Assembly (NCBI GenBank): GCA_023055505.1
Contig: JALIRH010000116.1
Location: 1 to 64,000, forward strand
Length of the DNA: 64,000 nt
Direction of reading: 5' to 3'
Source of the DNA: Callipepla californica brunnescens
Lineage: Eukaryota; Chordata; Aves; Galliformes; Odontophoridae
Under the pieces are notes generated by a model. It saw nothing but the letters and a program-made list of their open reading frames with translations, was not told where the DNA came from and did no database searches. Positions 20,246 to 33,422 of this stretch are shown in pieces (within the stretch, counting starts at the first letter, position 1; each line of letters begins with the position of its first letter). The translations under genes were made by a program, and so were the position numbers.

Positions 20246-23200
20246 AGCGGCAAAAGCAGCAGTAGCCGCGATTGATGCGATTCGAGCCTGAGACGCGGTT
20301 CTTCGCGGTTCGAACATTAACACGCTGCCGGTTTGCTTTGCTTGTTAAAAGTGGCTTTTGCAACGCTCCACTGACAGTGTTTTTGGGGAACACTTAGAAG
20401 AGGTGGAATCAAACATACATTTGGTAGAAGAAAAAGTTTAACGTACTTAACGCTACTATTTGACTTTTTAGCTCTGAATACCATACCGTTCCAAAAGAAA
20501 AAGGGAATGAATTGTTTGTTTGGCAAGAAAAACTTGTGTGACGATATTAAAAAGAGGTAGGAAAAGGAATAACAAGACTGCTCAGAGAAAGGAATGAAAA
20601 CGTGCTCGTAGATGAATGAATGATGCAGACATACGTTGCATTCAGTAGTAGAGCAGAATGAGAATCAAAACTTTCCCTCTCACTGACACTGGGATCCAGC
20701 ATCCATTCACTTACAACACCAGAATTGGAGTCACTTTCAGGTTTCAACCGCGATTTGTTGGAATAGAACCGCTACCGGCTGATTACTGAAGACGCAATTC
20801 AGTGCACGTCTTTCAACTGACTGGCTTCTTTCTTCAGCGGCAAAAGCAGCAGGAGCCGCGATTGATGCGATTCGAACATGATTCACGGTTTTCCGCGGTT
20901 CGAACATTAGCTCGCTACCGGTTTGCTATGTTTGTAAAAGGTAGCATTTGCAATGCTCAGATGACAGTGTTTTTGGGGAACACTTATAAGCGGTGGAATC
21001 ACACATCCATTTGGTAGAGGAAACAGCTTTCCTTAATAAACGTTTCTCTTTTGCTTCTTTATCTCTGAATACCATACTTTTGCAAAAGAGAATCGAAAGA
21101 TACTTGTGTTCGACAAGAAAAAGTTTTTCCATGTATTAACTAGAAGTACGAAAAAGAATAACAACACTGGTCAGAGTAAAGAATGAAAACGTGCTCGTAG
21201 ATGAATGAATGATGCAGAGATACGTTGCATTCAGTAGTAGAGCAGAATGAGAATCAAAACTTTCCCTCCCACTAACATTGGGATGCAGCATACATACACA
21301 TACAACTCCTGAAACCGAGTCACTTTCACGTGTAAACCGCGATTTGTTGGAGAAGAACCGCTACCGGCTGATTACTGAAGCCGCGATTCAGTGCACTTTT
21401 ACCGGCTGACTAGCGTCTTTCTTCAGCGGCAAAAGCAGCAGGAGCCGCGACTGGTGCGATTGAATCGGAATCCGCGGCTAAGCGCGGTTCGAGCATCAAA
21501 TTCTCTGCCGCTTTTTCTCTGCTTCTAAAGGGGGCTATTCCGATGCTCCGGTGACAAGGTTTTCTGGGGAACCCTTAGAAGCGGTGGAATCACACACGCC
21601 TTTGGGAGAGGAATTATCTTTCCGTACTTAACGTCTCTCCATTGCTTTCATAGTTCTGAAAAACATACCTTTTTGAGAGAGAATGAGAAAGATCCGCGGG
21701 TATTGTAAGAAAATTGAAGTGAATGTGTTAGATTAAGGAAGTAAAACGGATAACAGCACTGGTCAGAGAAAAGAATGAAAACGTGCTCGCAGATGAATGA
21801 ACGATTCAGACGTACGTTGCATACAGTAACAGAGCAGAATAAGAATTAAAACTTTCACTCCTATTAAAACTGGGATCCAGCACACATTCTCTTCCAACTC
21901 CTGAAACCGAGTCACTTTCACGTGTAAACCGCGAATTGTTGGAGAAGAACCGCTACCGGCTGATTTTTGAAAAGCCGCGATTCAGTGCACTGCTGCTGTC
22001 TGACTGGCGTCTTTCTTCAGCGGCAAAAGCAGCAGTAGCCGCGATTGATGAGATTCGAGCGGAATCCGAGGTTCTTCGCGGTTCGAATATTAACACTCTG
22101 CCGGTTTGCTCTACTTGTTAAAGAAGGCTTTTGCAAAACTCCGATGATAGTGTTTTTGGGGAACACTTAGAAGAGGTGGAATCAAACATACATTTGGTAG
22201 AAGAAAAAGTTTAACGTACTTAACGCTACTATTTGACTTTTTAGCTCTGAATACCATACCGTTCCAAAAGAAAAAGGGAATGAATTGTTTGTTTGGCAAG
22301 AAAAACTTGTGTGACGATATTAAAAAGAGGTAGGAAAAGGAATAACAAGACTGCTCAGAGAAAGGAATGAAAACGTGCTCGTAGATGATTGAATGATGCA
22401 GACATACGTTGCATTCAGTAGTAGAGCAGAATGAGAATCAAAACTTTCCCTCTCACTGACACTGGGATCCAGCATCCATTCACTTACAACACCAGAATTG
22501 GAGTCACTTTCAGGTTTCAACCGCGATTTGTTGGAATAGAAACGCTACCGGCTGATTACTGAAGACGCAATTCAGTGCACGTCTTTCAACTGACTGGCTT
22601 CTTTCTTCAGCGGCAAAAGCAGCAGGAGCCGCGATTGATGCGATTCGAACATGATTCACGGTTTTCCGCGGTTCGAACATTAGCTCGCTACCGGTTTGCT
22701 ATGTTTGTAAAAGGTAGCATTTGCAATGCTCAGATGACAGTGTTTTTGGGGAACACTTATAAGCGGTGGAATCACACATCCATTTGGTAGAGGAAACAGC
22801 TTTCCTTAATAAACTTTTCTCTTTTGCTTCTTTATCTCTGAATACCATACTTTTGCAAAAGAGAATCGAAAGATACTTGTGTTCGACAAGAAAAAGTTTT
22901 TCCATGTATTAACTAGAAGTACGAAAAAGAATAACAACACTGGTCAGAGTAAAGAATGAAAACGTGCTCGTAGATGAATGAATGATGCAGAGATACGTTG
23001 CATTCAGTAGTAGAGCAGAATGAGAATCAAAACTTTCCCTCCCACTAACATTGGGATGCAGCATACATACACATACAACTCCTGAAACCGAGTCACTTTC
23101 ACGTGTAAACCGCGATTTGTTGGAGAAGAACCGCTACCGGCTGATTACTGAAGCCGCGATTCAGTGCACTTTTACCGGCTGACTAGCGTCTTTCTTCAGC

Positions 23201-25564
23201 GGCAAAAGCAGCAGGAGCCGCGACTGGAGCGATTGAATCGGAATCCGCGGCTAAGCGCGGTTCGAGCATCAAATTCTCTGCCGCTTTTTCTCTGCTTCTA
23301 AAGGGGGCTATTCCGATGCTCCGGTGACAAGGTTTTCTGGGGAACCCTTAGAAGCGGTGGAATCACACACACCTTTGGGAGAGGAATTATCTTTCCGTAC
23401 TTAACGTCTCTCCATTGCTTTCATAGTTCTGAAAAACATACCTTTTTGAGAGAGAATGAGAAAGATCCGCGGGTATTGTAAGAAAATTGAAGTGAATGTG
23501 TTAGATTAAGGAAGTAAAACGGATAACAGCACTGGTCAGAGAAAAGAATGAAAACGTGCTCGCAGATGAATGAACGATTCAGATGTACGTTGCATACAGT
23601 AACAGAGCAGAATAAGAATTAAAACTTTCACTCCTATTAAAACTGGGATCCAGCACACATTCTCTTCCAACTCCTGAAACCGAGTCACTTTCACGTGTAA
23701 ACCGCGAATTGTTGGAGAAGAACCGCTACCGGCTGATTTTTGAAAAGCCGCGATTCAGTGCACTGCTGCCGTCTGACTGGCGTCTTTCTTCAGCGGCAAA
23801 AGCAGCAGTAGCCGCGATTGATGAGATTCGAGCGGAATCCGAGGTTCTGAGCGGTTCGAATATTAACACTCTGCCGGTTTGCTCTACTTGTTAAAGAAGG
23901 CTTTTGCAAAACTCCGATGATAGTGTTTTTGGGGAACACTTAGAAGAGGTGGAATCAAACATACATTTGGTAGAAGAAAAAGTTTAACGTACTTAACGCT
24001 ACTATTTGACTTTTTAGCTCTGAATACCATACCGTTCCAAAAGAAAAAGGGAATGAATTGTTTGTTTGGCAAGAAAAACTTGTGTGACGATATTAAAAAG
24101 AGGTAGGAAAAGGAATAACAAGACTGCTCAGAGAAAGGAATGAAAACGTGCTCGTAGATGAATGAATGATGCAGACATACGTTGCATTCAGTAGTAGAGC
24201 AGAATGAGAATCAAAACTTTCCCTCTCACTGACACTGGGATCCAGCATCCATTCACTTACAACACCAGAATTGGAGTCACTTTCAGGTTTCAACCGCGAT
24301 TTGTTGGAATAGAAACGCTACCGGCTGATTACTGAAGACGCAATTCAGTGCACGTCTTTCAACTGACTGGCTTCTTTCTTCAGCGGCAAAAGCAGCAGGA
24401 GCCGCGATTGATGCGATTCGAACATGATTCACGGTTTTCCGCGGTTCGAACATTAGCTCGCTACCGGTTTGCTATGTTTGTAAAAGGTAGCATTTGCAAT
24501 GCTCAGATGACAGTGTTTTTGGGGAACACTTATAAGCGGTGGAATCACACATCCATTTGGTAGAGGAAACAGCTTTCCTTAATAAACGTTTCTCTTTTGC
24601 TTCTTTATCTCTGAATACCATACTTTTGCAAAAGAGAATCGAAAGACACTTGTGTTCGACAAGAAAAAGTTTTTCCATGTATTAACTAGAAGTACGAAAA
24701 AGAATAACAACACTGGTCAGAGTAAAGAATGAAAACGTGCTCGTAGATGAATGAATGATGCAGAGATACGTTGCATTCAGTAGTAGAGCAGAATGAGAAT
24801 CAAAACTTTCCCTCCCACTAACATTGGGATGCAGCATACATACACATACAACTCTTGAAACCGAGTCACTTTCACGTGTAAACCGCGATTTGTTGGAGAA
24901 GAACCGCTACCGGCTGATTACTGAAGCCGCGATTCCGTGCACTTTTACCGGCTGACTGGCGTCTTTCTTCAGCGGCAAAAGCAGCAGGAGCCGCGACTGG
25001 TGCGATTGAATCGGAATCCGCGGCTAAGCGCGGTTCGAGCATCAAATTCTCTGCCGCTTTTTCTCTGCTTCTAAAGGGGGCTATTCCGATGCTCCGGTGA
25101 CAAGGTTTTCTGGGGAACCCTTAGAAGCGGTGGAATCACACACACCTTTGGGAGAGGAATTATCTTTCCGTACTTAACGTCTCTCCATTGCTTTCATAGT
25201 TCTGAAAAACATACCTTTTTGAGAGAGAATGAGAAAGATCCGCGGGTATTGTAAGAAAATTGAAGTGAATGTGTTAGATTAAGGAAGTAAAACGGATAAC
25301 AGCACTGGTCAGAGAAAAGAATGAAAACGTGCTCGCAGATGAATGAACGATTCAGACGTACGTTGCATACAGTAACAGAGCAGAATAAGAATTAAAACTT
25401 TCACTCCTATTAAAACTGGGATCCAGCACACATTCTCTTCCAACTCCTGAAACCGAGTCACTTTCACGTGTAAACCGCGAATTGTTGGAGAAGAACCGCT
25501 ACCGGCTGATTTTTGAAAAGCCGCGATTCAGTGCACTGCTGCCGTCTGACTGGCGTCTTTCTTC
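20246..25564. repeat. Satellite core: three 1,773-bp trimer repeats
   Basis: Anchors at 20246, 22019, 23792 and 25565 are each exactly 1,773 bp apart, and internal spacings repeat as 590, 589, 594. Monomer order is B-C-A throughout. From about 20380 the units look nearly identical, differing at few positions, whereas A, B and C differ from one another much more. This is a higher-order repeat of the kind described for alpha satellite. Confidence 0.93.
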
Positions 25565-28500
25565 AGCGGCAAAAGCAGCAGTAGCCGCGATTGATGAGAT
25601 TCGAGCGGAATCCGAGGTTCTGAGCGGTTCGAATATTAACACTCTGCCGGTTTGCTCTACTTGTTAAAGAAGGCTTTTGCAAAACTCCGATGATAGTGTT
25701 TTTGGGGAACACTTAGAAGAGGTGGAATCAAACATACATTTGGTAGAAGAAAAAGTTTAACGTACTTAACGCTACTATTTGACTTTTTAGCTCTGAATAC
25801 CATACCGTTCCAAAAGAAAAAGGGAATGAATTGTTTGTTTGGCAAGAAAAACTTGTGTGACGATATTAAAAAGAGGTAGGAAAAGGAATAACAAGACTGG
25901 TCAGAGAAAGGAATGAAAACGTGCTCGTAGATGATTGAATGATGCAGACATACGTTGCATTCAGTAGTAGAGCAGAATGAGAATCAAAACTTTCCCTCTC
26001 ACTGACACTGGGATCCAGCATCCATTCACTTACAACACCAGAATAGGAGTCACTTTCAGGTTTCAACCGCGATTTGTTGGAATAGAACCGCTACCGGCTG
26101 ATTACTGAAGCCGCGATTCAGTGCACTTTTACCGGCTGACTAGCGTCTTTCTTCAGCGGCAAAAGCAGCAGGAGCCGCGATTGGTGCGTTTGAATCGGAA
26201 TCCGCGGCTAAGCGCGGTTCGAGCATCTAACTCTCTGCCGCTTTTTCTCTGCTACTTAAAGGGGGCTATTCCGATGCTCCGGTGACAAGGTTTTCTGGGG
26301 AACATTTAGAAGCGGTAGAATCACACACGTCTTTGGGAGAGGAACCAGCTTTCCGTACTTTACGCCTCTCCATTGCTTCCATAGTTCTGAAAAACATCCC
26401 TTTTTGAGAGAGAATGAGAAAGATCCGCGGGTATTGTAAGAAAATTGAAGTGAATGTGTTAGATTGAGGAAGTAAAAAGGATAACAGCACTGGTCAGAGA
26501 AAAGAATGAAAACGTGCTCGCAGATGAATGAACGATGCAGACATACGTTGCATTCAGTAGCAGAGCAGAATGAGAATCAAAACTTTCCTTCCCAGTAACA
26601 AAAGGGATCCAGCACACATTCTCTTCCAACTCCTGAAACCGAGTCACTTTCACGTGTAAAACGCGAATTGTTGGAATAGGACCGCTACCGGCTGATTTTT
26701 GAAAAGCCGCGATTCAGTGCACTGCTGCCGTCTGGCTGGCGTCTTTCTTCAGCGGCAAAAGCAGCAGTAGCCGCGATTGATGCGATTCGAGCCTGAGACG
26801 CGGTTCTTCGCGGTTCGAACATTAACACTCTGCCGGTTTGCTTTGCTTGTTAAAAGTGGCTTTTGCAACGCTCCGCTGACAGTGTTTTTGGGGAACACCT
26901 AGAAGTGGTGAATCAAACATACATTTGGTAGAAGAAACAGCTTAACGTACTTAACGCTACTATTTGACTTTTTAGCGCTGAATACCATACCGTTCCAAAA
27001 GAAAAAGGGAATGAATTGTTTGTTTGGCAAGAAAAACTTGTGTGACGATATTAACTAGAGGTAGGAAAAGGAATAACAAGACTGGTCAGAGAAAGGAATG
27101 AAAACGTGCTCGTAGATGAATGAATGATGCAGACATACGTTGCATTCAGTAGTAGAGCAGAATGAGAATCAAAACTTTCCCTCTCACTGACACTGGGATC
27201 CAGCATCCATTCACTTACAACACCAGAATTGGAGTCACTTTCAGGTTTCAACCGCGATTTGTTGGAATAGAACCGCTACCGGCTGATTACTGAAGACGCA
27301 ATTCAGTGCACGTCTTTCAACTGACTGGCTTCTTTCTTCAGCGGCAAAAGCAGCGGGAGCCGCGATTGATGCGATTCGAACATGATTCACGGTTTTCCGC
27401 GGTTCGAACATTAGCTCGCTACCGGTTTGCTATGTTTGTAAAAGGTAGCATTTGCAATGCTCAGATGACAGTGTTTTTGGGGAACACTTATAAGCGGTGG
27501 AATCACACATCCATTTGGTAGAGGAAACAGCTTTCCTTAATAAACGTTTCTCTTTTGCTTCTTTATCTCTGAATACCATACTTTTGCAAAAGAGAATCGA
27601 AAGATACTTGTGTTCGACAAGAAAAAGTTTTTCCATGTATTAACTAGAAGTACGAAAAAGAATAACAACACTGGTCAGAGTAAAGAATGAAAACGTGCTC
27701 GTAGATGAATGAATGATGCAGACATACGTTGCATTCAGTAGCAGAGCAGAATGAGAATCAAAACTTTCCCTCCCACTAAAATTGGGATGCAGCATACATA
27801 CACATACTACTCCTGAAACGGAGTCACTTTCACGTGTAAACCGCGATTTGTTAAAGAAGAACCGCTACCGGCTGATTATTGATGCCGCGATTCAGTGCAC
27901 GGCAGCCGGCTGACTGGCGTCTTTCTTCAGCGGCAAAAGCAGCAGGAGCCGCGACTGGTGCGATTGAATCGGAATCCGCGGCTAAGCGCGGTTCGAGCAT
28001 CAAATTCTCTGCCGCTTTTTCTCTGCTACTAAAGGGAGCTATTCCGATGCTCCGGTGACAAGGTTTTAAGGGTAACCCTTAGAATCGGTGGAATCACACA
28101 CACCTTTGGGAGAGGAATTATCTTTCCGTACTTTACGCCTCTCCATTGCTTCCATAGTTCTGAAAAACATCCCTTTTTGAGAGAGAATGAGAAAGATCCG
28201 CGGGTATTGTAAGAAAATTGAAGTGAATGTGTTAGATTGAGGAAGTAAAAAGGATAACAGCACTGGTCAGAGAAAAGAATGAAAACGTGCTCGCAGATGA
28301 ATGAACGATGCAGACATACGTTGCATTCAGTAGCAGAGCAGAATGAGAATCAAAACTTTCCTTCCCATTAACACTGGGATCCAGCACACATTCTCTTCCA
28401 ACTCCTGAAACCGAGTCACTTTCACGTGTAAACCGCGAATTGTTGGAATAGGACCGCTACCGGCTGATTTTTGAAAAGCCGCGATTCAGTGCACTGCTGC

Positions 28501-30296
28501 CGCCTGACTGGCGTCTTTCTTCAGCGGCAAAAGCAGCAGTAGCCGCGATTGATGCGATTCGAGCCTGAGACGCGGTTCTTCGCGGTTCGAACATTAACAC
28601 GCTGCCGGTTTGCTATGTTTGTTTGAAGTGGCTTTAGCAAATCTCCACTGGCAGTGTTTTTGGGGAACACTTAGAAGAGGTGGAATCAAATATACATTTG
28701 ATAGAAGAAACAGCTTGACGTACCTAACGCTACTATTTGACTTTTTAGCTCTGAATACCATACCGTTCCAAAAGAAAAAGGGAATGAATTGTTTGTTTGG
28801 CAAGAAAAACTTGTGTGACGGTATTAACTAGAGGAACTGAAAAAGGTAACAAGACTGGTCAGAGAAAAGAATGAAAACGTGCTCGTAGATGAATGAATGA
28901 TGCAGAGATACGTTGCATTCAGTAGTAGAGCAGAATGAGAATCAAAACTTTCCCTCCCACTAACATTGGGATGCAGCATACATACACATACAACTCCTGA
29001 AACCGAGTCACTTTCACGTGTAAACCGCGATTTGTTGGAGAAGAACCGCTACCGGCTGATTACAGAAGCCGCGATTCAGTGCACTTTTACCGGCTGACTG
29101 GCGTCTTTCTTCAGCGGCAAAAGCAGCAGGAGCCGCGACTGGTGCGATTGAATGGGAATCCGCGGCTAGGCGCGGTTCGAGCATCAAACTCTCGGCCGCT
29201 TTGCTCTGATTCTTAAAGGGGGCTATTACGATGCTCCGGTGACAAGGTTTTCTGGGGAACATTTAGAAGCGGTAGAATCACACACGTCTTTGGGAGAGGA
29301 ACCAGCTTTCCGTACTTAACGCCTCTCCATTGCTTCCATAGTTCTGAAAAACATCCCTTTTTGAGAGAGAATGAGAAAGATCCGCGGGTATTGTAAGAAA
29401 ATTGAAGTGAATGTGTTAGATTAAGGAAGTAAAACGGATAACAGCACTGGTCAGAGAAAAGAATGAAAACGTGCTCGCAGATGAATGAACGATTCAGACG
29501 TACGTTGCATACAGTAACAGAGTAGAATAACAATTAAAACTTTCACTCCTATTAACACTGGGATCCAGCACACATTCTCTTCCAACTCCTGAAACCGAGT
29601 CACTTTCACGTGTAAACCGCGAATTGTTGGAATAGGACCGCTACCGGCTGATTTTTGAAAAGCCGCGATTCAGTGCACTGCTGCCGCCTGACTGGCGTCT
29701 TTCTTCAGCGGCAAAAGCAGCAGGAGCCGCGATTGATGAGATTCGAGCGGAATCCGAGGTTCTGAGCGGTTCGAATATTAACACTCTGCCGGTTTACTCT
29801 GCTTGTTAAAGAAGGCTTTTGCAACGCTCCGATGATAGTGTTTTTGGGGAACACTTAGAAGAGGTGGAATCAAACATAAATTTGGTACAAGAAAAAGTTT
29901 AACGTACTTAACGCTACTATTTGACTTTTTAGCTCTGAATACCATACCGTTCCAAAAGAAAAAGGGAATGAATTGTTTGTTTGGCAAGAAAAACTTGTGT
30001 GACGATATTAAAAAGAGGTAGGAAAAGGAATAACAAGACTGCTCAGAGAAAAGAATGAAAACGTGCTCGTAGATGAATGAACGATGCAGACATGTGTTGC
30101 ATTCAGTAGTAGAGCAGAATGAGAATCAAAACTTTCCCTCCCACTAACATTGGGATGCAACATACATACACTTACAACTCCTGAAACGGAGTAACTTTCA
30201 CGTGTAAACCGCGATTTGTTGGAGAAGAACCGCTACCGGCTGATTACTGAAGCCGCGCTTCAGTGCACGTCTTTCAAATGACTGGCTTCTTTCTTC
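24382..30296. repeat. Satellite section with five-monomer spacing of C monomers
   Basis: C-type monomers anchor at 24382, 27340 and 30297, so they are 2,958 and 2,957 bp (five monomers) apart. The order is C-A-B-A-B in both. The B monomers come in two subtypes, one with GCGGAATCCGAG (25565, 29707) and one with GCCTGAGACGCGG (26751, 28523), in opposite order in the two pentamers. Confidence 0.85.
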
Positions 30297-31999
30297 AGCG
30301 GCAAAAGCAGCAGGAGCCGCGATTGATGCGATTCGAACATGATTCACGGTTTTCCGCGGTTCGAACATTAGCTCGCTACCGGTTTGCTATGTTTGTAAAA
30401 GGTAGCATTTGCAATGCTCAGATGACAGTGTTTTTGGGGAACACTTATAAGCGGTGGAATCACACATCCATTTGGTAGAGGAAACAGCTTTCCTTAATAA
30501 ACGTTTCTCTTTTGCTTCTTTATCTCTGAATACCATACTTTTGCAAAAGAGAATCGAAAGATACTTGTGTTCGACAAGAAAAAGTTTTTCCATGTATTAA
30601 CTAGAAGTACGAAAAAGAATAACAACACTGGTCAGAGTAAAGAATGAAAACGAACTCGTAGATGAATGAACAATGCAGACATACGTTGCATTCAGTAGCA
30701 GAGCAGAATGAGAATTAAAACTTTCCCTCCCACTAAAATTGGGATGCAGCATACATACACATACAACTCCTGAAACCGAGTCACTTTCAAGTGTAAACCG
30801 CGATTTGTTGGAGAAGAACCGCTACCGGCTGATTACTGAAGCCGCGATTCCGTGCACTTTTACCGGATGACTAGCGTCTTTCTTCAGCGGCAAAAGCAGC
30901 AGGAGCCGCGACTGGAGCGATTGAATCGGAATCCGCGGCTAAGCGCGGTTCGAGCATCAAACTCTCGGCCGCTTTTTCTCTGCTTCTTAAAGGGGGCTAT
31001 TCCGATGCTCCGGTGACAAGGTTTTCTGGGGAACCCTTAGAAGCGGTGGAATCACACACGCCTTTGGGAGAGGAACCAGCTTTCCGTACTTAACGTCTCT
31101 CCATTGCTTCCATAGTTCTGAAAAACATACCTTTTTGAGAGAGAATGAGAAAGATCCGCGGGTATTGTAAGAAAATTGAAGTGAATGTGTTAGATTGAGG
31201 AAGTAAAAAGGATAACAGCACTGGTCAGAGAAAAGAATGAAAACGTGCTCGCAGATGAATGAACGATGCAGACATACGTTGCATTCAGTAGCAGAGCAGA
31301 ATGAGAATCAAAACTTTCCTTCCCATTAACACTGGGATCCAGCACACATTCTCTTCCAACTCCAGAAACCGAGTCACTTTCACGTGTAAACCGCGAATTG
31401 TTGGAATAGGACCGCTACCGGCTGATTTTTGAAAAGCCGCGATTCAGTGCACTGCTGCCGCCTGACTGGCGTCTTTCTTCAGCGGCAAAAGCAGCAGTAG
31501 CCGCGATTGATGCGATTCGAGCCTGAGACGCGGTTCTTCGCGGTTCGAACATTAACACGCTGCCGGTTTGCTTTGCTTGTTAAAAGTGGCTTTTGCAACG
31601 CTCCGCTGACAGTGTTTTTGGGGAACACTTAGAAGAGGTGGAATCAAACATACATTTGGTAGAAGAAACAGCTTGATGTACTTAACGCTTCTATTTCACT
31701 TCCTCAGCTCTGGATATCATACCGTTGCAAATGACAATTGGAATTGTCCGTTTGTTTGGCAAGAAAGCTTGTGTGACTAGAGGTGCTAAAAAAGGTAGCA
31801 AGACTGCTCAGAGGAAAGAATGAAAACGTGCTCGCAGATGAATGAATGATGCAGGCATACGTTGCATTCAGTAGCAGTGCAGAATGAGAATCAAAAATTT
31901 CCCTCTCACTTACACTGGGATCAGGCATCCATTCACTTACTCCTCCTGAAACCGTGTCACTTTCACGTGTAAACCGCGATTTGTTGGAGTAGGAACGCT

Positions 32000-33180
32000 A
32001 CCGGCTGATTATTGAAAAGCCGCGATTCAGTGCACTTTTACCGGCTGACTGGCTTCTTTCTTCAGCGGCAAAAGCAGCAGGAGCCGCGATTGATGCGAGT
32101 GAATCGGAATCCGCGGCTAAGCGCGGTTCGAGCATCAAACTCTCGGCCGCTTTGCTCTGCTTCTTAAATGGGGCTATTCCGATGCTCCGGTGACACGGTT
32201 TTCTGGGGAACATTTAGAAGCTGTAGAATCACACATACCATTGGGAGAATTAAATTTTCGTACTTAACTCCTCTCCATTGCTTCCATAGTTTTGAAAAAC
32301 ATACCTTTTTGAGAGAAAATGAGAACGATCCACGTGTATTGTAAGAAAATTGAAGTGAATGTGGTAGATTGTGGAAGTAAAAACGATACCAACACTGGTA
32401 GGAGAAAAGAATGAAAACGTGCTCGCAGATGAATGAATGATGCAGACTTACGTTGCATTCAGTAGCAGAGCAGAATGAGAATCAAAACTTTCCCTCCTAT
32501 TGACACTGGGATCCAGCACACATTCTCTTACAACTCCAGAAACGGCGTCACTTTCACGTGTAAACCGCGATTTGTTGGAGTAGGAACGCTACCTGCTGAT
32601 TATTGAAAAGCCGCGATTCAGTGCACTTTTACCGGCTGACTGCCGTCTTTCTTCAGCGGCAAAAGCAGCAGGAGCGCGATTGATGCGAGTGAATCGGAAT
32701 CCGCGGCTAAGCGCGGTTCGAGCATCAAACTCTCGGCCGCTTTGCTCTGCTTCTTAAATGGGGCTATTCCGATGCTCCGGTGACACGGTTTTCTGGGGAA
32801 CATTTAGAAGCTGTAGAATCACACATACCATTGGGAGAATTAAATTTTCGTACTTAACTCCTCTCCATTGCTTCCATAGTTTTGAAAAACATACCTTTTT
32901 GAGAGAAAATGAGAACGATCCACGTGTATTGTAAGAAAATTGAAGTGAATGTGGTAGATTGTGGAAGTAAAAACGATACCAACACTGGTAGGAGAAAAGA
33001 ATGAAAACGTGCTCGCAGATGAATGAATGATGCAGACTTACGTTGCATTCAGTAGCAGAGCAGAATGAGAATCAAAACTTTCCCTCCTATTGACACTGGG
33101 ATCCAGCACACATTCTCTTACAACTCCAGAAACGGCGTCACTTTCACGTGTAAACCGCGATTTGCTGGGTTAGGACCGCT
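32000..33180. repeat. Recent tandem duplicate of one A-like satellite monomer
   Basis: Monomers anchored at 32064 and 32655 are nearly identical over about 590 bp. One difference is a lost C in the second copy (GGAGCCGCG against GGAGCGCG). Their similarity to each other is higher than to any other monomer. Confidence 0.9.
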
Positions 33181-33414
33181 ACCGGCTGATTATTGAAAAG
33201 CCGCGATTCAGTGCACTGCTGCTGTCTGACTGGCGTCTTTCTTCAGCGGCAAGAGCAGCAGGAGTCGCGATTGATGCGATTGAATGGGAATCCGCGGCTA
33301 AGCGAGGTGCGAGCATCTAACTCTCGGCCGCTTTCCTCTGCTTCTTAAAGGCAGCCATTACGAAGCTCCGGTGACAAGGTTTTATGAGGAACATTTAGAA
33401 GCGGTAGAATCACA

Positions 33415-33422
33415 CACGAGAA
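33415..33422. other. Deletion junction inside a satellite monomer
   Basis: Here CACACG, normally followed by the middle of a monomer, runs directly into GAGAATCAAA from near its end. About 240 bp are missing, which explains the 348-bp anchor spacing between 33245 and 33593. Confidence 0.75.

Noticed and set aside
20547..30600. Recurring ORFs of 61-74 codons in the satellite, identical from copy to copy
   Set aside because: They exist on both strands and reappear because the DNA repeats. Diverged monomers have stops, and no domain or coding bias is seen.
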